A stretch of 64,000 bases of DNA from an uncultured Alphaproteobacteria bacterium (GTDB lineage: Bacteria; Pseudomonadota; Alphaproteobacteria; Rs-D84). The position numbers and the translations under genes are program-made. The stretch spans positions 62,001 through 126,000 of the forward strand of contig CATLAX010000001.1 of NCBI GenBank assembly GCA_949878575.1, written 5' to 3'. Shown piece by piece: positions 22,633-32,544 of this stretch (its first letter is position 1; each line of letters begins with the position of its first letter). The notes beneath the pieces were generated by a model. It did not search any database, was not told the DNA's origin, and was given only the letters and a program-made list of their open reading frames with translations.

Positions 22633-24219
22633 TTATTCCGTTATTTCCACGCTGTCTATGTATGTGCGGTTTACGGATTCCAACGGCTGCGGTGTAAATT
22701 CCGGGTTGGCGACGATGTCTTCGCTGTCGTCTTCGGGCAGGATTGTCACAATGTTCTGTTCCTGAACGGGCGCCGCCTGCGTCATGTTGGCGCCGTATGT
22801 CTTCGCCTTGTACTTGCCGCGCAGACGGTCCGGAATCTGGATGTATGTCAGCGGGTTTATCCCCGGTGTTTCCATGTTCATTGCGCGGGCCGGTGACAAT
22901 GTGCGCTGGTCAATATTATAGACGGGCTTTAAGAAATTGTCCGGTGCGGCCTTTACCTGACGGGCGGTGCCGCCGCTGATTTCCATTATGCGCAGTGCAC
23001 GCTGGGATGCGCCGGCCGGGGTCAGGCGGAACAGGCCGTCAATGCCGACATATCCGCTGGGGTCAAGCAGGTATGCGGCGTTTGTCTTGTCAGAATAAAT
23101 CATTCCCACGGCCAGGTTTGCCGCATCGTATCCGAACGACGCGATGCGTGTCGGTGCGGTGCCGGCCGTTTGTTCGTACATGTTTACAAACGACGGCGCG
23201 GTGTCCGGCAATGCGGGATATTTGGCCCCCGTTAGTGTCAGGTCGCCCGCCACGGATGCACCGTCCCACATTGCGGTGCCGTAAAATTTGGCGTCACGCG
23301 CACCCACGCCGTAATAGCGTAAAAACGATGCCAGAGATTTTGCGTCGTCGCCCGTGCCTAAAAACAGAACCGTATCATACGGCAGGCGCCCCAGGGTTTC
23401 CGTTCTGGACAGCTGGTTTAACTGGCGTGAAAGCGATGATTTTTCCACCGCCGTCAAACGTTCTGAGGTCAATATGTCGGACAGAATTTCGCGTGCGCGG
23501 TTGTTCGCGGCACTGCGCGCCGGGTACAGGGCGACGGCGGATGCCGCGTTCTTTATCGCGTCCGTATCGTGTTCGCGGTAAAACACCACGCCTGAGACCG
23601 GAATGTCATAGTTTGTGGCCGCCGCCCGTGCCGCCGCCGCCATTAAACGTCCCGTGTTTGTATCCGGGGCCAAAACAGCCATCGCCGTGGCCCGGTCTGC
23701 GGACATTTCCTGAACAATCGTCTCTACCCCGTTGGTTGGCATCAGCGCCATTGTCATCACCCCGTCGCCGATTGCGGTGGCGTCAGATGTAAAGGATATT
23801 GCGGGCATGTCGCCTGGTTTCATCGCGCGCAGCATGCGTGCCTCCGCCGCGAACACCGGTCCGATGATTATTGCCGGATTTTCCGCCAGTGCACGGTTTA
23901 TCGCATCCGTCGGGTTGGCGGCGGTGTCGTAAAATGACACGGACAGACTTTGCGGGGCGCGCTGCAGGACGGCCGCCTCTATTGATGTGCGCAACGCCCG
24001 GCCAGTGGCCGCGTTTTCGCCCGATGTCGGCAACAGCACAGCCATGCGCCGCGTGGCTGTGTCGTTTGATGTCGCCGGCGTGCCGTACATTATCTGGGAC
24101 GGGGCGCCGGTGGCGGCGGTTCCGTATTCCGAGTGCCATCCGCCGCGCATCCCTGTTCCGCCGCATCCCGCCAGCAGGGATACTAATCCGCAAAAAGTCA
24201 AAATTTTGTTCATATGCAT
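22633..24219 (-). CDS. LpoA/LppC-like penicillin-binding protein activator lipoprotein
   Basis: About 528 residues. The signal MNKILTFCGLVSLLAGCGG has lipobox LAGC, so it is a lipoprotein, probably at the outer membrane. The mature part has a periplasmic-binding type I fold like the C-terminal domain of LpoA (MAVLLPTSGENAATGRALR; PAIIIGPVFAAEARM; ISFTSDATA; LFLGTGDDAKSLASFLRYYG). In E. coli LpoA activates PBP1A and its gene lies divergently next to rsmI; the same divergent rsmI neighbour here strengthens the call. The N-terminal TPR domain of enterobacterial LpoA is missing, as in many alphaproteobacterial members. Start codon is uncertain among ATGs at 24231, 24219 and 24213; 24219 has a weak GGA upstream. 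Confidence 0.78.
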   Translation of the reverse strand: MHMNKILTFCGLVSLLAGCGGTGMRGGWHSEYGTAATGAPSQIMYGTPATSNDTATRRMAVLLPTSGENAATGRALRTSIEAAVLQRAPQSLSVSFYDTAANPTDAINRALAENPAIIIGPVFAAEARMLRAMKPGDMPAISFTSDATAIGDGVMTMALMPTNGVETIVQEMSADRATAMAVLAPDTNTGRLMAAAARAAATNYDIPVSGVVFYREHDTDAIKNAASAVALYPARSAANNRAREILSDILTSERLTAVEKSSLSRQLNQLSRTETLGRLPYDTVLFLGTGDDAKSLASFLRYYGVGARDAKFYGTAMWDGASVAGDLTLTGAKYPALPDTAPSFVNMYEQTAGTAPTRIASFGYDAANLAVGMIYSDKTNAAYLLDPSGYVGIDGLFRLTPAGASQRALRIMEISGGTARQVKAAPDNFLKPVYNIDQRTLSPARAMNMETPGINPLTYIQIPDRLRGKYKAKTYGANMTQAAPVQEQNIVTILPEDDSEDIVANPEFTPQPLESVNRTYIDSVEITE

Positions 24220-24246
24220 TGAAAAATCCATTTTATTCTGTATCAT
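24219..24246 (+). promoter_or_regulatory. Promoter of rsmI-engB-addB
   Basis: TTGAAA (24219-24224) and TATCAT (24241-24246) with a 16-bp spacer, giving a leader of about 15 nt that holds AAAGGA before the rsmI ATG. It overlaps the start region of the divergent lipoprotein gene. Confidence 0.45.
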
Positions 24247-24267
24247 TTTACTACAAAAGGATATTGA

Positions 24268-25065
24268 ATGCAAACCGGGCTTTACGTTGTTGGAACACCT
24301 ATTGGAAATTTGGGCGATATGTCGCCGCGTGCGGTGGATGTGCTGCGTGGTGTGGATATGGTCGCGGCGGAAGATACGCGCGTGTTTGCAAGGCTGGCCG
24401 CGCATTTTGACATACATACGCCGTCACGCGCCATGCATGACCACAACGAGCGCGATGTTGTCCCGGATATTATAGAAATGTTGCAGGCCGGCCACAGTGT
24501 CGCGGCCGTGTCAGACGCCGGAATGCCGGGGATAAGCGATCCTGGGTTTCGTCTGGTGCGCGCGGCGCGCGCGGCCGGGGTGCCGGTGTTTGTCGTGCCG
24601 GGGCCGACGGCGGCGATTTCCGCGCTGGTGCTGTCCGGATTCCCGACGGACAGATTTACGTTCTGCGGCTTTTTTGATGAAAAGAAGGTGCGTGACGACA
24701 ACAAAATACGTCATACGATAATTTATTATGAAAGTCCCAACAGAATTATGGCGACGATTGCGACACTGGCGCGCGTCATGCCGGAACGCCGTATCGCCAT
24801 TGTGCGCGAGATTACAAAAATTTATGAGGAGGCGATAATAGGCTATCCGGCAGAACTGGCGGACATCACGCCGCCGCGCGGCGAGATTGTGCTGGTTGTT
24901 GAACCGGCCCCGGAACATAAAATGACGGATGAAGAAATCACGGCCATTGTAAACGACGTGGCACGGTCGTCCACGAAATCCGCGGCGGCGGAACTGGCGG
25001 CGCGTGCGGGTATTTCAAAAAAGGAGGCGTACCGCCGCCTGATAGACAAGGGGGATGCGCAATGA
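24268..25065 (+). CDS. rsmI: 16S rRNA 2'-O-ribose C1402 methyltransferase RsmI
   Basis: A 265-residue SAM-dependent tetrapyrrole-methylase-fold enzyme that methylates the 2'-OH of C1402 in 16S rRNA. Diagnostic segments: LYVVGTPIGNLGDMSPRAV at the N-terminus, VAAEDTRV, VSDAGMPGISDPGF (about 90-103) and VPGPTAAISAL (about 112). The length is slightly under E. coli RsmI. A ribosome binding site AAAGGA is spaced correctly. It overlaps engB by 4 nt (ATGA) and starts a three-gene unit. Confidence 0.95.
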   Translation: MQTGLYVVGTPIGNLGDMSPRAVDVLRGVDMVAAEDTRVFARLAAHFDIHTPSRAMHDHNERDVVPDIIEMLQAGHSVAAVSDAGMPGISDPGFRLVRAARAAGVPVFVVPGPTAAISALVLSGFPTDRFTFCGFFDEKKVRDDNKIRHTIIYYESPNRIMATIATLARVMPERRIAIVREITKIYEEAIIGYPAELADITPPRGEIVLVVEPAPEHKMTDEEITAIVNDVARSSTKSAAAELAARAGISKKEAYRRLIDKGDAQ

Positions 25066-25616
25066 TAAAATTTGTGGGCAGTTTTGATACGGTGAAATCT
25101 TTGCCGAACACCCATTTTGCGGAATTTGCGTTTATCGGGCGCAGCAATGTCGGAAAATCGTCGCTGATTAACGCGGTGGTCGGCGCGCCTGTTGCGCGCA
25201 CGTCAAACACGCCGGGGCGGACGCAGACGCTGAATCTGTTTAATTTGGACGACCGCGCGATGATTGTGGATTTGCCTGGGTACGGATATGCGCGCGTGTC
25301 AAAGGCGGATGCAATGCGGTGGCTGCGCCGGCTGGAGGAATATTTGACAACGCGGCGCCAGTTGCGGCGGCTGTTCGTTTTGATTGATTCGCGCATCGGG
25401 CCGCGCGACGCGGATTTGGATTTGATGGATTTCTGCGACGCGCACGGAATTTCATATCAGATAGTCTATACCAAAAAGGACAAGCGTGTGCGTGAAAAGG
25501 ACCAGCATGTTTTAACGCATGAACGGCACGGCGCGATGGTGCCGGAAATTTTGGAGACATCCGCGGAAAAGAAAACCGGGCTGGATGCGATAAGGACGAC
25601 GCTTGGCATCAAATAA
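25062..25616 (+). CDS. engB: Ribosome biogenesis GTPase EngB/YsxC
   Basis: A 184-residue GTPase needed for large-subunit assembly. G1 is GRSNVGKSSLINA (about residue 26), G3 is DLPGYGYARV and G4 is TKKDK in place of canonical NKxD/TKxD, within family variation. The length is typical for EngB. It starts by ATGA overlap with rsmI and its last 14 nt overlap the addB start, so all three are translated in series. Confidence 0.95.
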   Translation: MIKFVGSFDTVKSLPNTHFAEFAFIGRSNVGKSSLINAVVGAPVARTSNTPGRTQTLNLFNLDDRAMIVDLPGYGYARVSKADAMRWLRRLEEYLTTRRQLRRLFVLIDSRIGPRDADLDLMDFCDAHGISYQIVYTKKDKRVREKDQHVLTHERHGAMVPEILETSAEKKTGLDAIRTTLGIK

Positions 25617-28134
25617 AAACATTTTCTGTGCGACAAATCCGGCGGCGCTGGCACAGGCGCTGTGGATTGTCATGGGCGAGGGTAAAACGCCGATTGACGA
25701 CATGCTGATATTTTTGCCCAGCCGCCGCGCCGTGCGCACGGTTGAGCAGATGATTGCGGACAAGATGGGCGGCGCCGCCATATTGCCGCGCATGGTTGCA
25801 CTGGGCGAAGGGGCGGATGAAATTCCGGATGACGACGGGGATGATTTAGCGGCGGCGGACGTCGTGTCCGATACAATGCGCGTCTGCATGGCGGCAAAGC
25901 TGATAGCGGCGGATGCAAATGTCGGAAATATTGCGGCGGCACTGCCGGTGGCGCGCGATTTGGTGCGCATGACAGATTATCTGGAAAACGAGGGGGTGGA
26001 TGCTGCGGCGGTGGACTGGGCGGCGCTGGTTGATGAAAAATACGCCGCGCATTTTCAGGCAAAGGCCGCGATTTTAAACATTATCGCAAGCGTCATGCCG
26101 TCATGCGGCGGGGCGGGCGTCACGCGTGCGGCGCGCCGCAACGCCGATATTCGCGCGTGGATTGACGTGATACGCCGCGGCGGATTTTCCCGCGTTATTG
26201 TATGCGGTTCCACCGCGTCCGTGCCGGCCACCGCCGATTTGATGGCCGCGGTCGCCGAAATGGAATGCGGGCGCATAATACTGCCCGGGCGTATATCCGG
26301 GCGGGCGGATGATTTCTGTTTGGACACAAATCCGTACAACTGTGAATACAAATTTTTATCACGCCTATGTTGCTCGCCCGCGGATGTTCGTGAAATTGAT
26401 GTCGGCGCGTCCGCAATGGATTTCTTTAACCGGGCGTTCGGCAACGTCGTGTCGTCGTCCGGGGCGGCCGACTTGTCGCACTGCCATCTGATAGAGTGCG
26501 CGCGCGAGGCGGAAGAGGCCGCCGTTGCGGTTCATGTTGCGGCCAATGCCGCGGCGGCCGGGCAGAGCGTTTTAATCATAACGCCCGATGCCGCCGGGAA
26601 CCAGCGCTTGCGCGCCGCGTTTGCCGCGGCCGGCATTGCGGCCGATTTTTCCGGCGGCGTTTCCGGCACGGCGACCGCCGCAGGCCGTGCGATTTTAAAC
26701 ATGCTGGACGCATGGATTGAAAAACGCGACGATACTTTTGAACGGCGCATGGCCGCGGCGGGCGGGCGTCTGTTTGACATGATTTCCGCGGCGGCGGGCG
26801 ATGCGGATGTTGCAATGGCGCCGGCGTTTGACATAAACGACGACGATGCGGCGCCCGTGTGGGACGCGCTGTATGAACTGTCGCGCTGTATAGAGGCGGC
26901 CGGCATAGAGCTGACCGCCGCGTCCGCGCGCGCGTTTGTTGCGGATGCGCTGGCCGGGGTGACGGTGCGGTGTGCGCCGCCGGACGGGACGCGAATATCC
27001 GTCCTGGGAACGATTGAATCGCGAATGCAGACGGCGGATGTTGTTATTTTAACCGGATTAAACGAGGGGATGTTCCCCGCGCGCGGATATGAAAATGCAT
27101 GGCTGCCGGCCGCGGTTCAAAAGCGCATTGGATGCCCGCCGGCGGACAGAAAGGTCGCACTGATGGCGCTGGATTTTATGACGCTGTCATGCGGGCGGTG
27201 CGTGTACTGGACGCGCAGCTTAACCGCCGGCGGTGCGGCGACGACGGAATCGCGCTTTATATCGCGCGTACTGGCGCACAGGGGAAACATTGACACAGCC
27301 GCGGGCGCGGCGGCGCTGGATGCGGTGCGGCGCCGTGACATGCCGGCGGCCCGTCCGTTGCGCCCGGGACGCGCGGCGCCGGCGGCGGACTGGTCTGATG
27401 TGTATGTGACGGAACTGGAACTGTTGATACACAATCCGTATGCATTTTATGCAAAACATATTTTGCGTCTGCGCCCGATGGACGACTGGTGGGCGGGCGC
27501 GGATATGAAAACGTTCGGAAACCTGGTGCATGATGTGATAGAGCATGCGCATGATTTTTCCCCGGACGCGCTGCAGGCGCGGCTGATGGATGCGGCCCGC
27601 GACAAGGTCGGGGCGGATTCCGTTTTGTATCGTTTCTGGCTGCGGCGTTTTGCGGAAATCGCCCCTGTTGTTGCACGCGTGCTGGGGCGCGATCCTGGCC
27701 GGGCAGAGATTTTGGGGCGAATGGTTGTTCCGGTGGGGACGTCTTGGCGGCGCGTTCTGGCCCGTGCGGACAGGGTGTGCGACGGCGTGGTCATGGACAT
27801 CAAGACCGGCGCGGCGCCGGGGAAAAAACAGCTGGCGGACGGCATGATGCCGCAGTTGCCGCTGGAGGCGCACATGCTGCGCACCGGCGGTTTTGACGTG
27901 CCGGCGTCCCCGGACAATGCGGCGCCGCGCATGATGTTTTTGCAGCTGCGGGCGGGCGACGTGCGCGTGATTGAATACGACCCGGTGCAGACGGGGGCGA
28001 TGATTGACGCCGCGCTGGCAAAAGTGGACGAACTGTTCCGCATATACACCGCCGGCGGGGCAGAGTATGAATACCGTGAAACAGGCGACAAAAAATACAA
28101 GGCGTACGACGACCTGGCGCGGGTTGACGATTAA
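25603..28134 (+). CDS. addB: Double-strand break repair protein AddB
   Basis: An 843-residue AddB of the alphaproteobacterial type, partner of AddA in end resection. N-terminal LIFLPSRRAVRTVEQMIAD matches the 'vfvPtrRaaral' start of this family. A central region contains VVILTGLNEGMFPA. The C-terminal PD-(D/E)xK nuclease is visible as LARADRVCDG and VVMDIKTG, then QLPLEAHML (about 705-770). The four-Cys Fe-S cluster of Firmicute AddB is absent, as expected. It starts at TTG with AAGGA 6 nt upstream. Unlike most alphaproteobacteria, addA does not follow; an MFS gene does. Confidence 0.87.
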   Translation: MASNKNIFCATNPAALAQALWIVMGEGKTPIDDMLIFLPSRRAVRTVEQMIADKMGGAAILPRMVALGEGADEIPDDDGDDLAAADVVSDTMRVCMAAKLIAADANVGNIAAALPVARDLVRMTDYLENEGVDAAAVDWAALVDEKYAAHFQAKAAILNIIASVMPSCGGAGVTRAARRNADIRAWIDVIRRGGFSRVIVCGSTASVPATADLMAAVAEMECGRIILPGRISGRADDFCLDTNPYNCEYKFLSRLCCSPADVREIDVGASAMDFFNRAFGNVVSSSGAADLSHCHLIECAREAEEAAVAVHVAANAAAAGQSVLIITPDAAGNQRLRAAFAAAGIAADFSGGVSGTATAAGRAILNMLDAWIEKRDDTFERRMAAAGGRLFDMISAAAGDADVAMAPAFDINDDDAAPVWDALYELSRCIEAAGIELTAASARAFVADALAGVTVRCAPPDGTRISVLGTIESRMQTADVVILTGLNEGMFPARGYENAWLPAAVQKRIGCPPADRKVALMALDFMTLSCGRCVYWTRSLTAGGAATTESRFISRVLAHRGNIDTAAGAAALDAVRRRDMPAARPLRPGRAAPAADWSDVYVTELELLIHNPYAFYAKHILRLRPMDDWWAGADMKTFGNLVHDVIEHAHDFSPDALQARLMDAARDKVGADSVLYRFWLRRFAEIAPVVARVLGRDPGRAEILGRMVVPVGTSWRRVLARADRVCDGVVMDIKTGAAPGKKQLADGMMPQLPLEAHMLRTGGFDVPASPDNAAPRMMFLQLRAGDVRVIEYDPVQTGAMIDAALAKVDELFRIYTAGGAEYEYRETGDKKYKAYDDLARVDD

Positions 28135-28162
28135 AGACATATTTGCGGATTTTTAAAAATTA

Positions 28163-28171
28163 TGATAAAAT
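28163..28171 (+). promoter_or_regulatory. Extended -10-like box before MFS gene
   Basis: TGATAAAAT, matching the extended -10 pattern seen elsewhere in the window, about 40 nt before the ATG. Confidence 0.35.
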
Positions 28172-28211
28172 TCGCCCATCAACAACAACCGCGTGGAGGG
28201 GGCGCGTTGTC

Positions 28212-29420
28212 ATGGCCAAAGACAAATACCTGTCTATGAAAAAATTCGTCAGCGGGTTTTCTTTTGCAAATTTCGGCCTGTTTACCGGATTTGCGGACGG
28301 AATTTACAATGCCGTTTATTCGCTGGTTATTTTGGAAATATTTCGTTCGTCCGCGGTGGTGGGCGTTTATGTGGCGGCGTATGCGGCGTTCTGCATGCTG
28401 GTCGGGCTGTTTGCAAACGAACTGCTGCGCCAGTTTTCAAAGGCAAGGCTGTTTTATTTTTCAATGCTGATGCTGGCCGTGTGCTATGCGATGATGGGTT
28501 TTTCAATCCGGCCGTTTACGTTTATCGCGCTGGATTACACGACCGGTATTGCGATTACACTGGTCGGGGTCTTGATACCGCTGTTTATGTCGGACTTTTC
28601 CAAGAACGTCGGGATGGCGAAGCTGAATGCGCGCTATCACCTGTGGCTGAACGTGGGGGCGCTGTTCGCGCCGATGATTGCCGTCGCGATTGCGTCGCGT
28701 TTTGACAACCGCGCCGCGTTTTTTGCATCCGCGCTGATATATTTGGCGGCTGTGCTGTTCTTTAAGTTCTTTGGAATAGTGCAGGAGGAAAAAAAGGCCC
28801 GCCCCGTCAATCCGCGCCGAACGGTGCGCGCGCTGATGCGAAACACGCGCATGTTTTTTAGTACGCCGGGCATGACGCGCGCGTACGCGATAAATTTCGG
28901 ATACTATTCGCTGCGCGCGATGAGGTATCTCTATGTGCCGATTGTCGTGATTGAAAACGGGTTTTCCAAAGACACTTTGGGATGGGTTTTAACCCTGGGG
29001 ATAATACCGTACCTGGTGTTGAGCGAGATTATGGGCCGCGCCGTGCGCCGTTATGGCAAGTCTATATGGCTGGGGCTGGGGTTCGGATCGTTCGCGCTGT
29101 TTTCGGCCGCCGCGACGGTGATTACCGGATATCCTTTGTTGGCAATATTCGTGTTGTGGCAGATATCCGGCGCGCTGATGGAATCCGTGCATGATTTAAT
29201 GTTCTTTGACACGGCCAAAAAGTCCGAACAGACGCGTTTTTACGGCGTGTTCCGTACAAGCGTCAATCTGCCGAATGTTGTGGCGCCCATCTTGGGGGCG
29301 GCGTGCATCGCGCTGTACGGCGCAACGGCGGCCGTTTGGGGCGTTACGGCGGCAATCGGCGCCATATCTGTCGGAATATTGCTGACCAAAAAGACCAGGA
29401 AAGGCGTTCAAACTATTTAA
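28212..29420 (+). CDS. MFS-type transporter, substrate unknown
   Basis: A 402-residue inner-membrane protein with about 12 hydrophobic segments in two bundles and a central cytoplasmic loop ([19 protein letters not shown], about 197-216), the usual major-facilitator layout. The N-terminus is [12 protein letters not shown]; the ATG at 28212 follows a purine-rich GGAGGGGG site. No substrate-specific motif is recognised. It stands between addB and recA but is separated from addB by a likely promoter, so a repair role is not implied. Confidence 0.75.
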   Translation: MAKDKYLSMKKFVSGFSFANFGLFTGFADGIYNAVYSLVILEIFRSSAVVGVYVAAYAAFCMLVGLFANELLRQFSKARLFYFSMLMLAVCYAMMGFSIRPFTFIALDYTTGIAITLVGVLIPLFMSDFSKNVGMAKLNARYHLWLNVGALFAPMIAVAIASRFDNRAAFFASALIYLAAVLFFKFFGIVQEEKKARPVNPRRTVRALMRNTRMFFSTPGMTRAYAINFGYYSLRAMRYLYVPIVVIENGFSKDTLGWVLTLGIIPYLVLSEIMGRAVRRYGKSIWLGLGFGSFALFSAAATVITGYPLLAIFVLWQISGALMESVHDLMFFDTAKKSEQTRFYGVFRTSVNLPNVVAPILGAACIALYGATAAVWGVTAAIGAISVGILLTKKTRKGVQTI

Positions 29421-29449
29421 TTGCGTCCGGGCTTTTTTCCTTGTATCAT
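29421..29449 (+). promoter_or_regulatory. Candidate recA promoter
   Basis: TTGCGT (29421-29426) and TATCAT (29444-29449) with a 17-bp spacer. No alphaproteobacterial LexA box (GTTC-N7-GTTC) or E. coli-type SOS box is visible around it. Confidence 0.4.
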
Positions 29450-29475
29450 TTTCCATAAGACAAAAAGGGGAAAAT

Positions 29476-30552
29476 ATGGCAAAGAAAGAAGTGGCAAAGG
29501 ACGCATCCGCGACGGCTAAAAATCCGGCGTTGGAATCGGCGCTGGCCCAGATTCAGAAACAGTTTGGAAAAGAAGCCATCATGAAGATGGGCGACGGATC
29601 GCAGCAGAACATAGAGGCGATATCGTCCGGGTCGCTGGGGCTGGACATTGCGCTGGGAATCGGCGGGTATCCGCGCGGACGCATTGTTGAAATTTACGGC
29701 CCGGAAAGCAGCGGTAAGACGACGCTGGCGCTGCATGCGGTGGCAGAGGCGCAAAAGAAAGGCGGCACGTGCGCGTACATTGACGCGGAAAACGCACTGG
29801 ACCCGAGCTATGCAAAAAAGCTGGGGGTGAATGTTTCAGAACTTATTATTTCACAGCCCGATTCCGGCGAACAGGCGTTGGAGATTGCAGATACGCTAAT
29901 CAAGTCCGGCGCGGTTGACGTTGTTGTTATTGACTCTGTGGCCGCCCTGGTGCCAAAGGCTGAGCTGGAGGGCAACATCGGTGATTCTTTTGTCGGCACG
30001 ACCGCGCGCTTAATGTCGCAGTCGTTGAAAAAGCTGGCCGGGTCTGTATCGCGCAGCAACACGCTGCTGATTTTCATCAACCAGATTCGCATGAAGATAG
30101 GCGTTATGTTTGGAAATCCGGAAACCACGTCCGGCGGCAACGCGTTGAAATTTTATGCGTCCGTACGTCTGGATATTCGCCGCACGGGCCAGATAAAGGA
30201 CAAGGAAAACGTTATCGGAAACGAAACGCGGGTAAAGGTTGTCAAGAACAAGGTTGCCCCGCCGTTCCGCACGGTTGACTTTAAAATCATGTACGGCGAG
30301 GGAATCAGCCGCATCAGTGAAATTCTGGACATGGGCGTGAAATACGACCTGATTGAAAAGGCCGGCAGTTTCTATTCGTACAACAACGAACGCATGGGCC
30401 AGGGCGAGGCGAACGCACGCCAGTGGTTAAAAGACCGCGAGGATGTTCAGCGCGAACTGCTGGACAAAATCATGGCGCGCGCCGGCGGCATAGCAGAGGA
30501 AATGACGACCGGGCCAGCCGACGATGACGACGACCTGTCCGCGACGGAATAA
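29476..30552 (+). CDS. recA: Recombinase RecA
   Basis: A 358-residue RecA, the strand-exchange ATPase. Walker A is GPESSGKT (about residue 76), Walker B is [12 protein letters not shown] (about 149), loop L2 lies near [19 protein letters not shown], and the C-terminus is acidic ([10 protein letters not shown]), as in RecA of proteobacteria. The N-terminal helix reads [28 protein letters not shown] lies ahead of the ATG. Monocistronic in appearance; the next gene begins 26 nt later with its own ribosome binding site. Confidence 0.98.
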   Translation: MAKKEVAKDASATAKNPALESALAQIQKQFGKEAIMKMGDGSQQNIEAISSGSLGLDIALGIGGYPRGRIVEIYGPESSGKTTLALHAVAEAQKKGGTCAYIDAENALDPSYAKKLGVNVSELIISQPDSGEQALEIADTLIKSGAVDVVVIDSVAALVPKAELEGNIGDSFVGTTARLMSQSLKKLAGSVSRSNTLLIFINQIRMKIGVMFGNPETTSGGNALKFYASVRLDIRRTGQIKDKENVIGNETRVKVVKNKVAPPFRTVDFKIMYGEGISRISEILDMGVKYDLIEKAGSFYSYNNERMGQGEANARQWLKDREDVQRELLDKIMARAGGIAEEMTTGPADDDDDLSATE

Positions 30553-30578
30553 CGTAAAATTATAAAAGGGGTTGGGTT

Positions 30579-31493
30579 ATGAATTTTTCACGAATGCTTG
30601 CCATGTCGGACGTTATATTGAACGGGCATGTGCTTAACTGGTTTTGGCGTGACCGCGTTACCCGCCGCGAGGCGCGCAGCGATGTCATAGCGCGCGTGAT
30701 ACCGCGGTATTTCAAGCGCTATTTGCCGGCGGCGGCCGCAACCCCGGAAACGCGCCCGGTGCATGATGATGCGAATGAAAAGATATTTTCCATATGGCTT
30801 CAGGGCGAGGAAAACGCGCCGGATCTGGTAAAGGCGTGTTTTCGCAGCATACGCCGCCACTGCAGCCAGGAACTGGTTGTGCTGGATGAAAAGACGTTGT
30901 TTGAATACATCACGCTGCCCGATGTCATAATGGAAAAGCGCAGAAAGGGCATGATAAAAAACGCCCACTTTGCGGATATATGCCGGGTTGAGCTGCTGTA
31001 CAAATACGGCGGGTTCTGGCTGGATTCAACAGGGTTTGTAACATCGCCCATACCGCAGTGGATTGTGGACCAGGATTTCTTTGTTTATTTGACCGGGGAC
31101 AAGGTCGGCAGTCCGTACAGCTTTATGCAGAACTGTTTTATCCGCGCACGTAAGGGTGCGTACCTGTTGGCCGCATGGCGGGCGATGATACTGGATTACT
31201 GGACCCATGAAAACAGCAGCTTTGATTATTTCATGCACCAGCTGCTGTTCAAGGCGATGGTAACCGGTGATGCGCGCGCAAAGAAATATTTTGCCGAAAT
31301 GCCGCATGTGGCCCAGGACCCGACACACGCCGTGTGGTGGGATATTGCGGACAAGCCGTTTGATAAGGCGGAATTTGACAGGCATACAGCCGGCGCGTTC
31401 TTTCAGAAAACCGCATACAAAAGCCCGTATGCGACAAATCCGGCGCCGGGAACAACGGCGGATGTGATGATAAACAAAATGAACAGGGACTGA
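30579..31493 (+). CDS. Capsular polysaccharide synthesis glycosyltransferase (GT32-like)
   Basis: A 304-residue cytoplasmic or membrane-associated glycosyltransferase. Features fit the Caps_synth/GT32 group: IFSIWLQGEENAPDLVKACF, then VVLDEKTLFEYITLP, KNAHFADICRVELLYKYGG and WLDST, where the D.S/T replaces the DXD metal-binding motif. The region YSFMQNCFIRARKGAYL is also typical. Probably adds a sugar to a capsule or LPS glycan. It is first of a three-gene plus-strand group with two GT2 enzymes. Confidence 0.82.
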   Translation: MNFSRMLAMSDVILNGHVLNWFWRDRVTRREARSDVIARVIPRYFKRYLPAAAATPETRPVHDDANEKIFSIWLQGEENAPDLVKACFRSIRRHCSQELVVLDEKTLFEYITLPDVIMEKRRKGMIKNAHFADICRVELLYKYGGFWLDSTGFVTSPIPQWIVDQDFFVYLTGDKVGSPYSFMQNCFIRARKGAYLLAAWRAMILDYWTHENSSFDYFMHQLLFKAMVTGDARAKKYFAEMPHVAQDPTHAVWWDIADKPFDKAEFDRHTAGAFFQKTAYKSPYATNPAPGTTADVMINKMNRD

Positions 31494-31512
31494 CAAAACA
31501 AAAGGTGACCGC

Positions 31513-32544
31513 ATGCCCGCAATTTCCGTTATTATACCCGTATACAATGTTGAAAAATACTTGCGCAGATGTCTGGACAGTGTTTTGAACCAAACCTTTT
31601 CCGACTGGCAGGCGATATGCGTCAATGACGGCAGTCCGGACGGCAGTGCCGCAATTTTGGCGGAATACGCGGCGCGCGATCCGCGCTTTGTTTTGGTGAC
31701 AAAAGAAAACGGCGGCCTGTCCGATGCCAGAAACGCCGGGTTCCCGCATGCAACAGGCGAATATATACTGTATCTGGACAGCGATGATTTCATCCACCCC
31801 CAGACGATGGAGATAACATACAATTTAGCGCGGCGCGACAATTCGGACATTGTTTCATTTACATACGACCGCATATACCGGCCGCAGTTGATGGTGCGGC
31901 ACAAACTGGGGCTGGATACGGACAGCGTTGTTCCGGGCCGCATGCATAAAAGATACAACGTGTCAAAAATAAAAACGCGCATCACGGACGATGTTTACCA
32001 ATATGCGACGGAACATGCGCACAATGTGTTTAACCCAAAACGCAAATGGCTGATAAAACACTGCCAGGTATGGAAGAATTTGTACCGCCGCGAATTAATT
32101 GCGGACACACCGTTCATAAAGGGGATACTGTTTGAGGATTTTCCGTGGTGGTCGGCCGTAATGTTGAAAAATCCGCGCGTGACGATTACGGCGCTGCCGC
32201 TGTATTTCTATGTGCCGAATTTCGGCGGGATAGTTTTGTCCGCGAAACAGCTGCGGATACTGCAGAGCCTGTGCACTGGAATTGAAAGCGCGTACACGCT
32301 GTATGCGGCGCGTGCAAACGAATACCAGATGAGCCAGTGGTCGGACAAGTTTTTGTGGCTGTTTATAAAATGGGCGTGGAGAAAGGTGCGCTATCTGGAC
32401 AATGATGCGGACCGCGCGGTTGCGCGCGAATGCTTCTGCCGGTTAAAGAAGGCGGGCGCGCTGCAGAATCCGCCGACGCGCCGCGCACGACGCATGCGGC
32501 ACGATATTTATGATTTTATAAAGCAGGGGTGCGCACAGTCATGA
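31513..32544 (+). CDS. Family 2 glycosyltransferase
   Basis: A 343-residue GT-A enzyme. N-terminal ISVIIPVYNVEKYLRRCLDS, then VNDGSPDGSAAI and the DXD-type motif YLDSDDFIHPQTME near residue 95 identify the nucleotide-sugar binding fold. The C-terminal 200 residues are helical and basic, as in capsule and LPS GT2s. It is strikingly similar to the next gene over the catalytic domain, indicating tandem duplication. It ends by ATGA overlap with that gene. Confidence 0.88.
   Translation: MPAISVIIPVYNVEKYLRRCLDSVLNQTFSDWQAICVNDGSPDGSAAILAEYAARDPRFVLVTKENGGLSDARNAGFPHATGEYILYLDSDDFIHPQTMEITYNLARRDNSDIVSFTYDRIYRPQLMVRHKLGLDTDSVVPGRMHKRYNVSKIKTRITDDVYQYATEHAHNVFNPKRKWLIKHCQVWKNLYRRELIADTPFIKGILFEDFPWWSAVMLKNPRVTITALPLYFYVPNFGGIVLSAKQLRILQSLCTGIESAYTLYAARANEYQMSQWSDKFLWLFIKWAWRKVRYLDNDADRAVARECFCRLKKAGALQNPPTRRARRMRHDIYDFIKQGCAQS

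Noticed and set aside
27220..28140. Minus-strand frame of about 306 codons opposite addB
   Set aside because: His/Arg-rich translation shadowing the nuclease domain of addB.
29420..29476. SOS (LexA) operator for recA
   Set aside because: Neither GTTC-N7-GTTC nor CTGT-N8-ACAG is visible in the intergenic region.
31026..31985. Minus-strand open frame of about 319 codons across two glycosyltransferase genes
   Set aside because: Antisense to genes with clear motifs; Arg/Cys/His-rich translation and no start signal.
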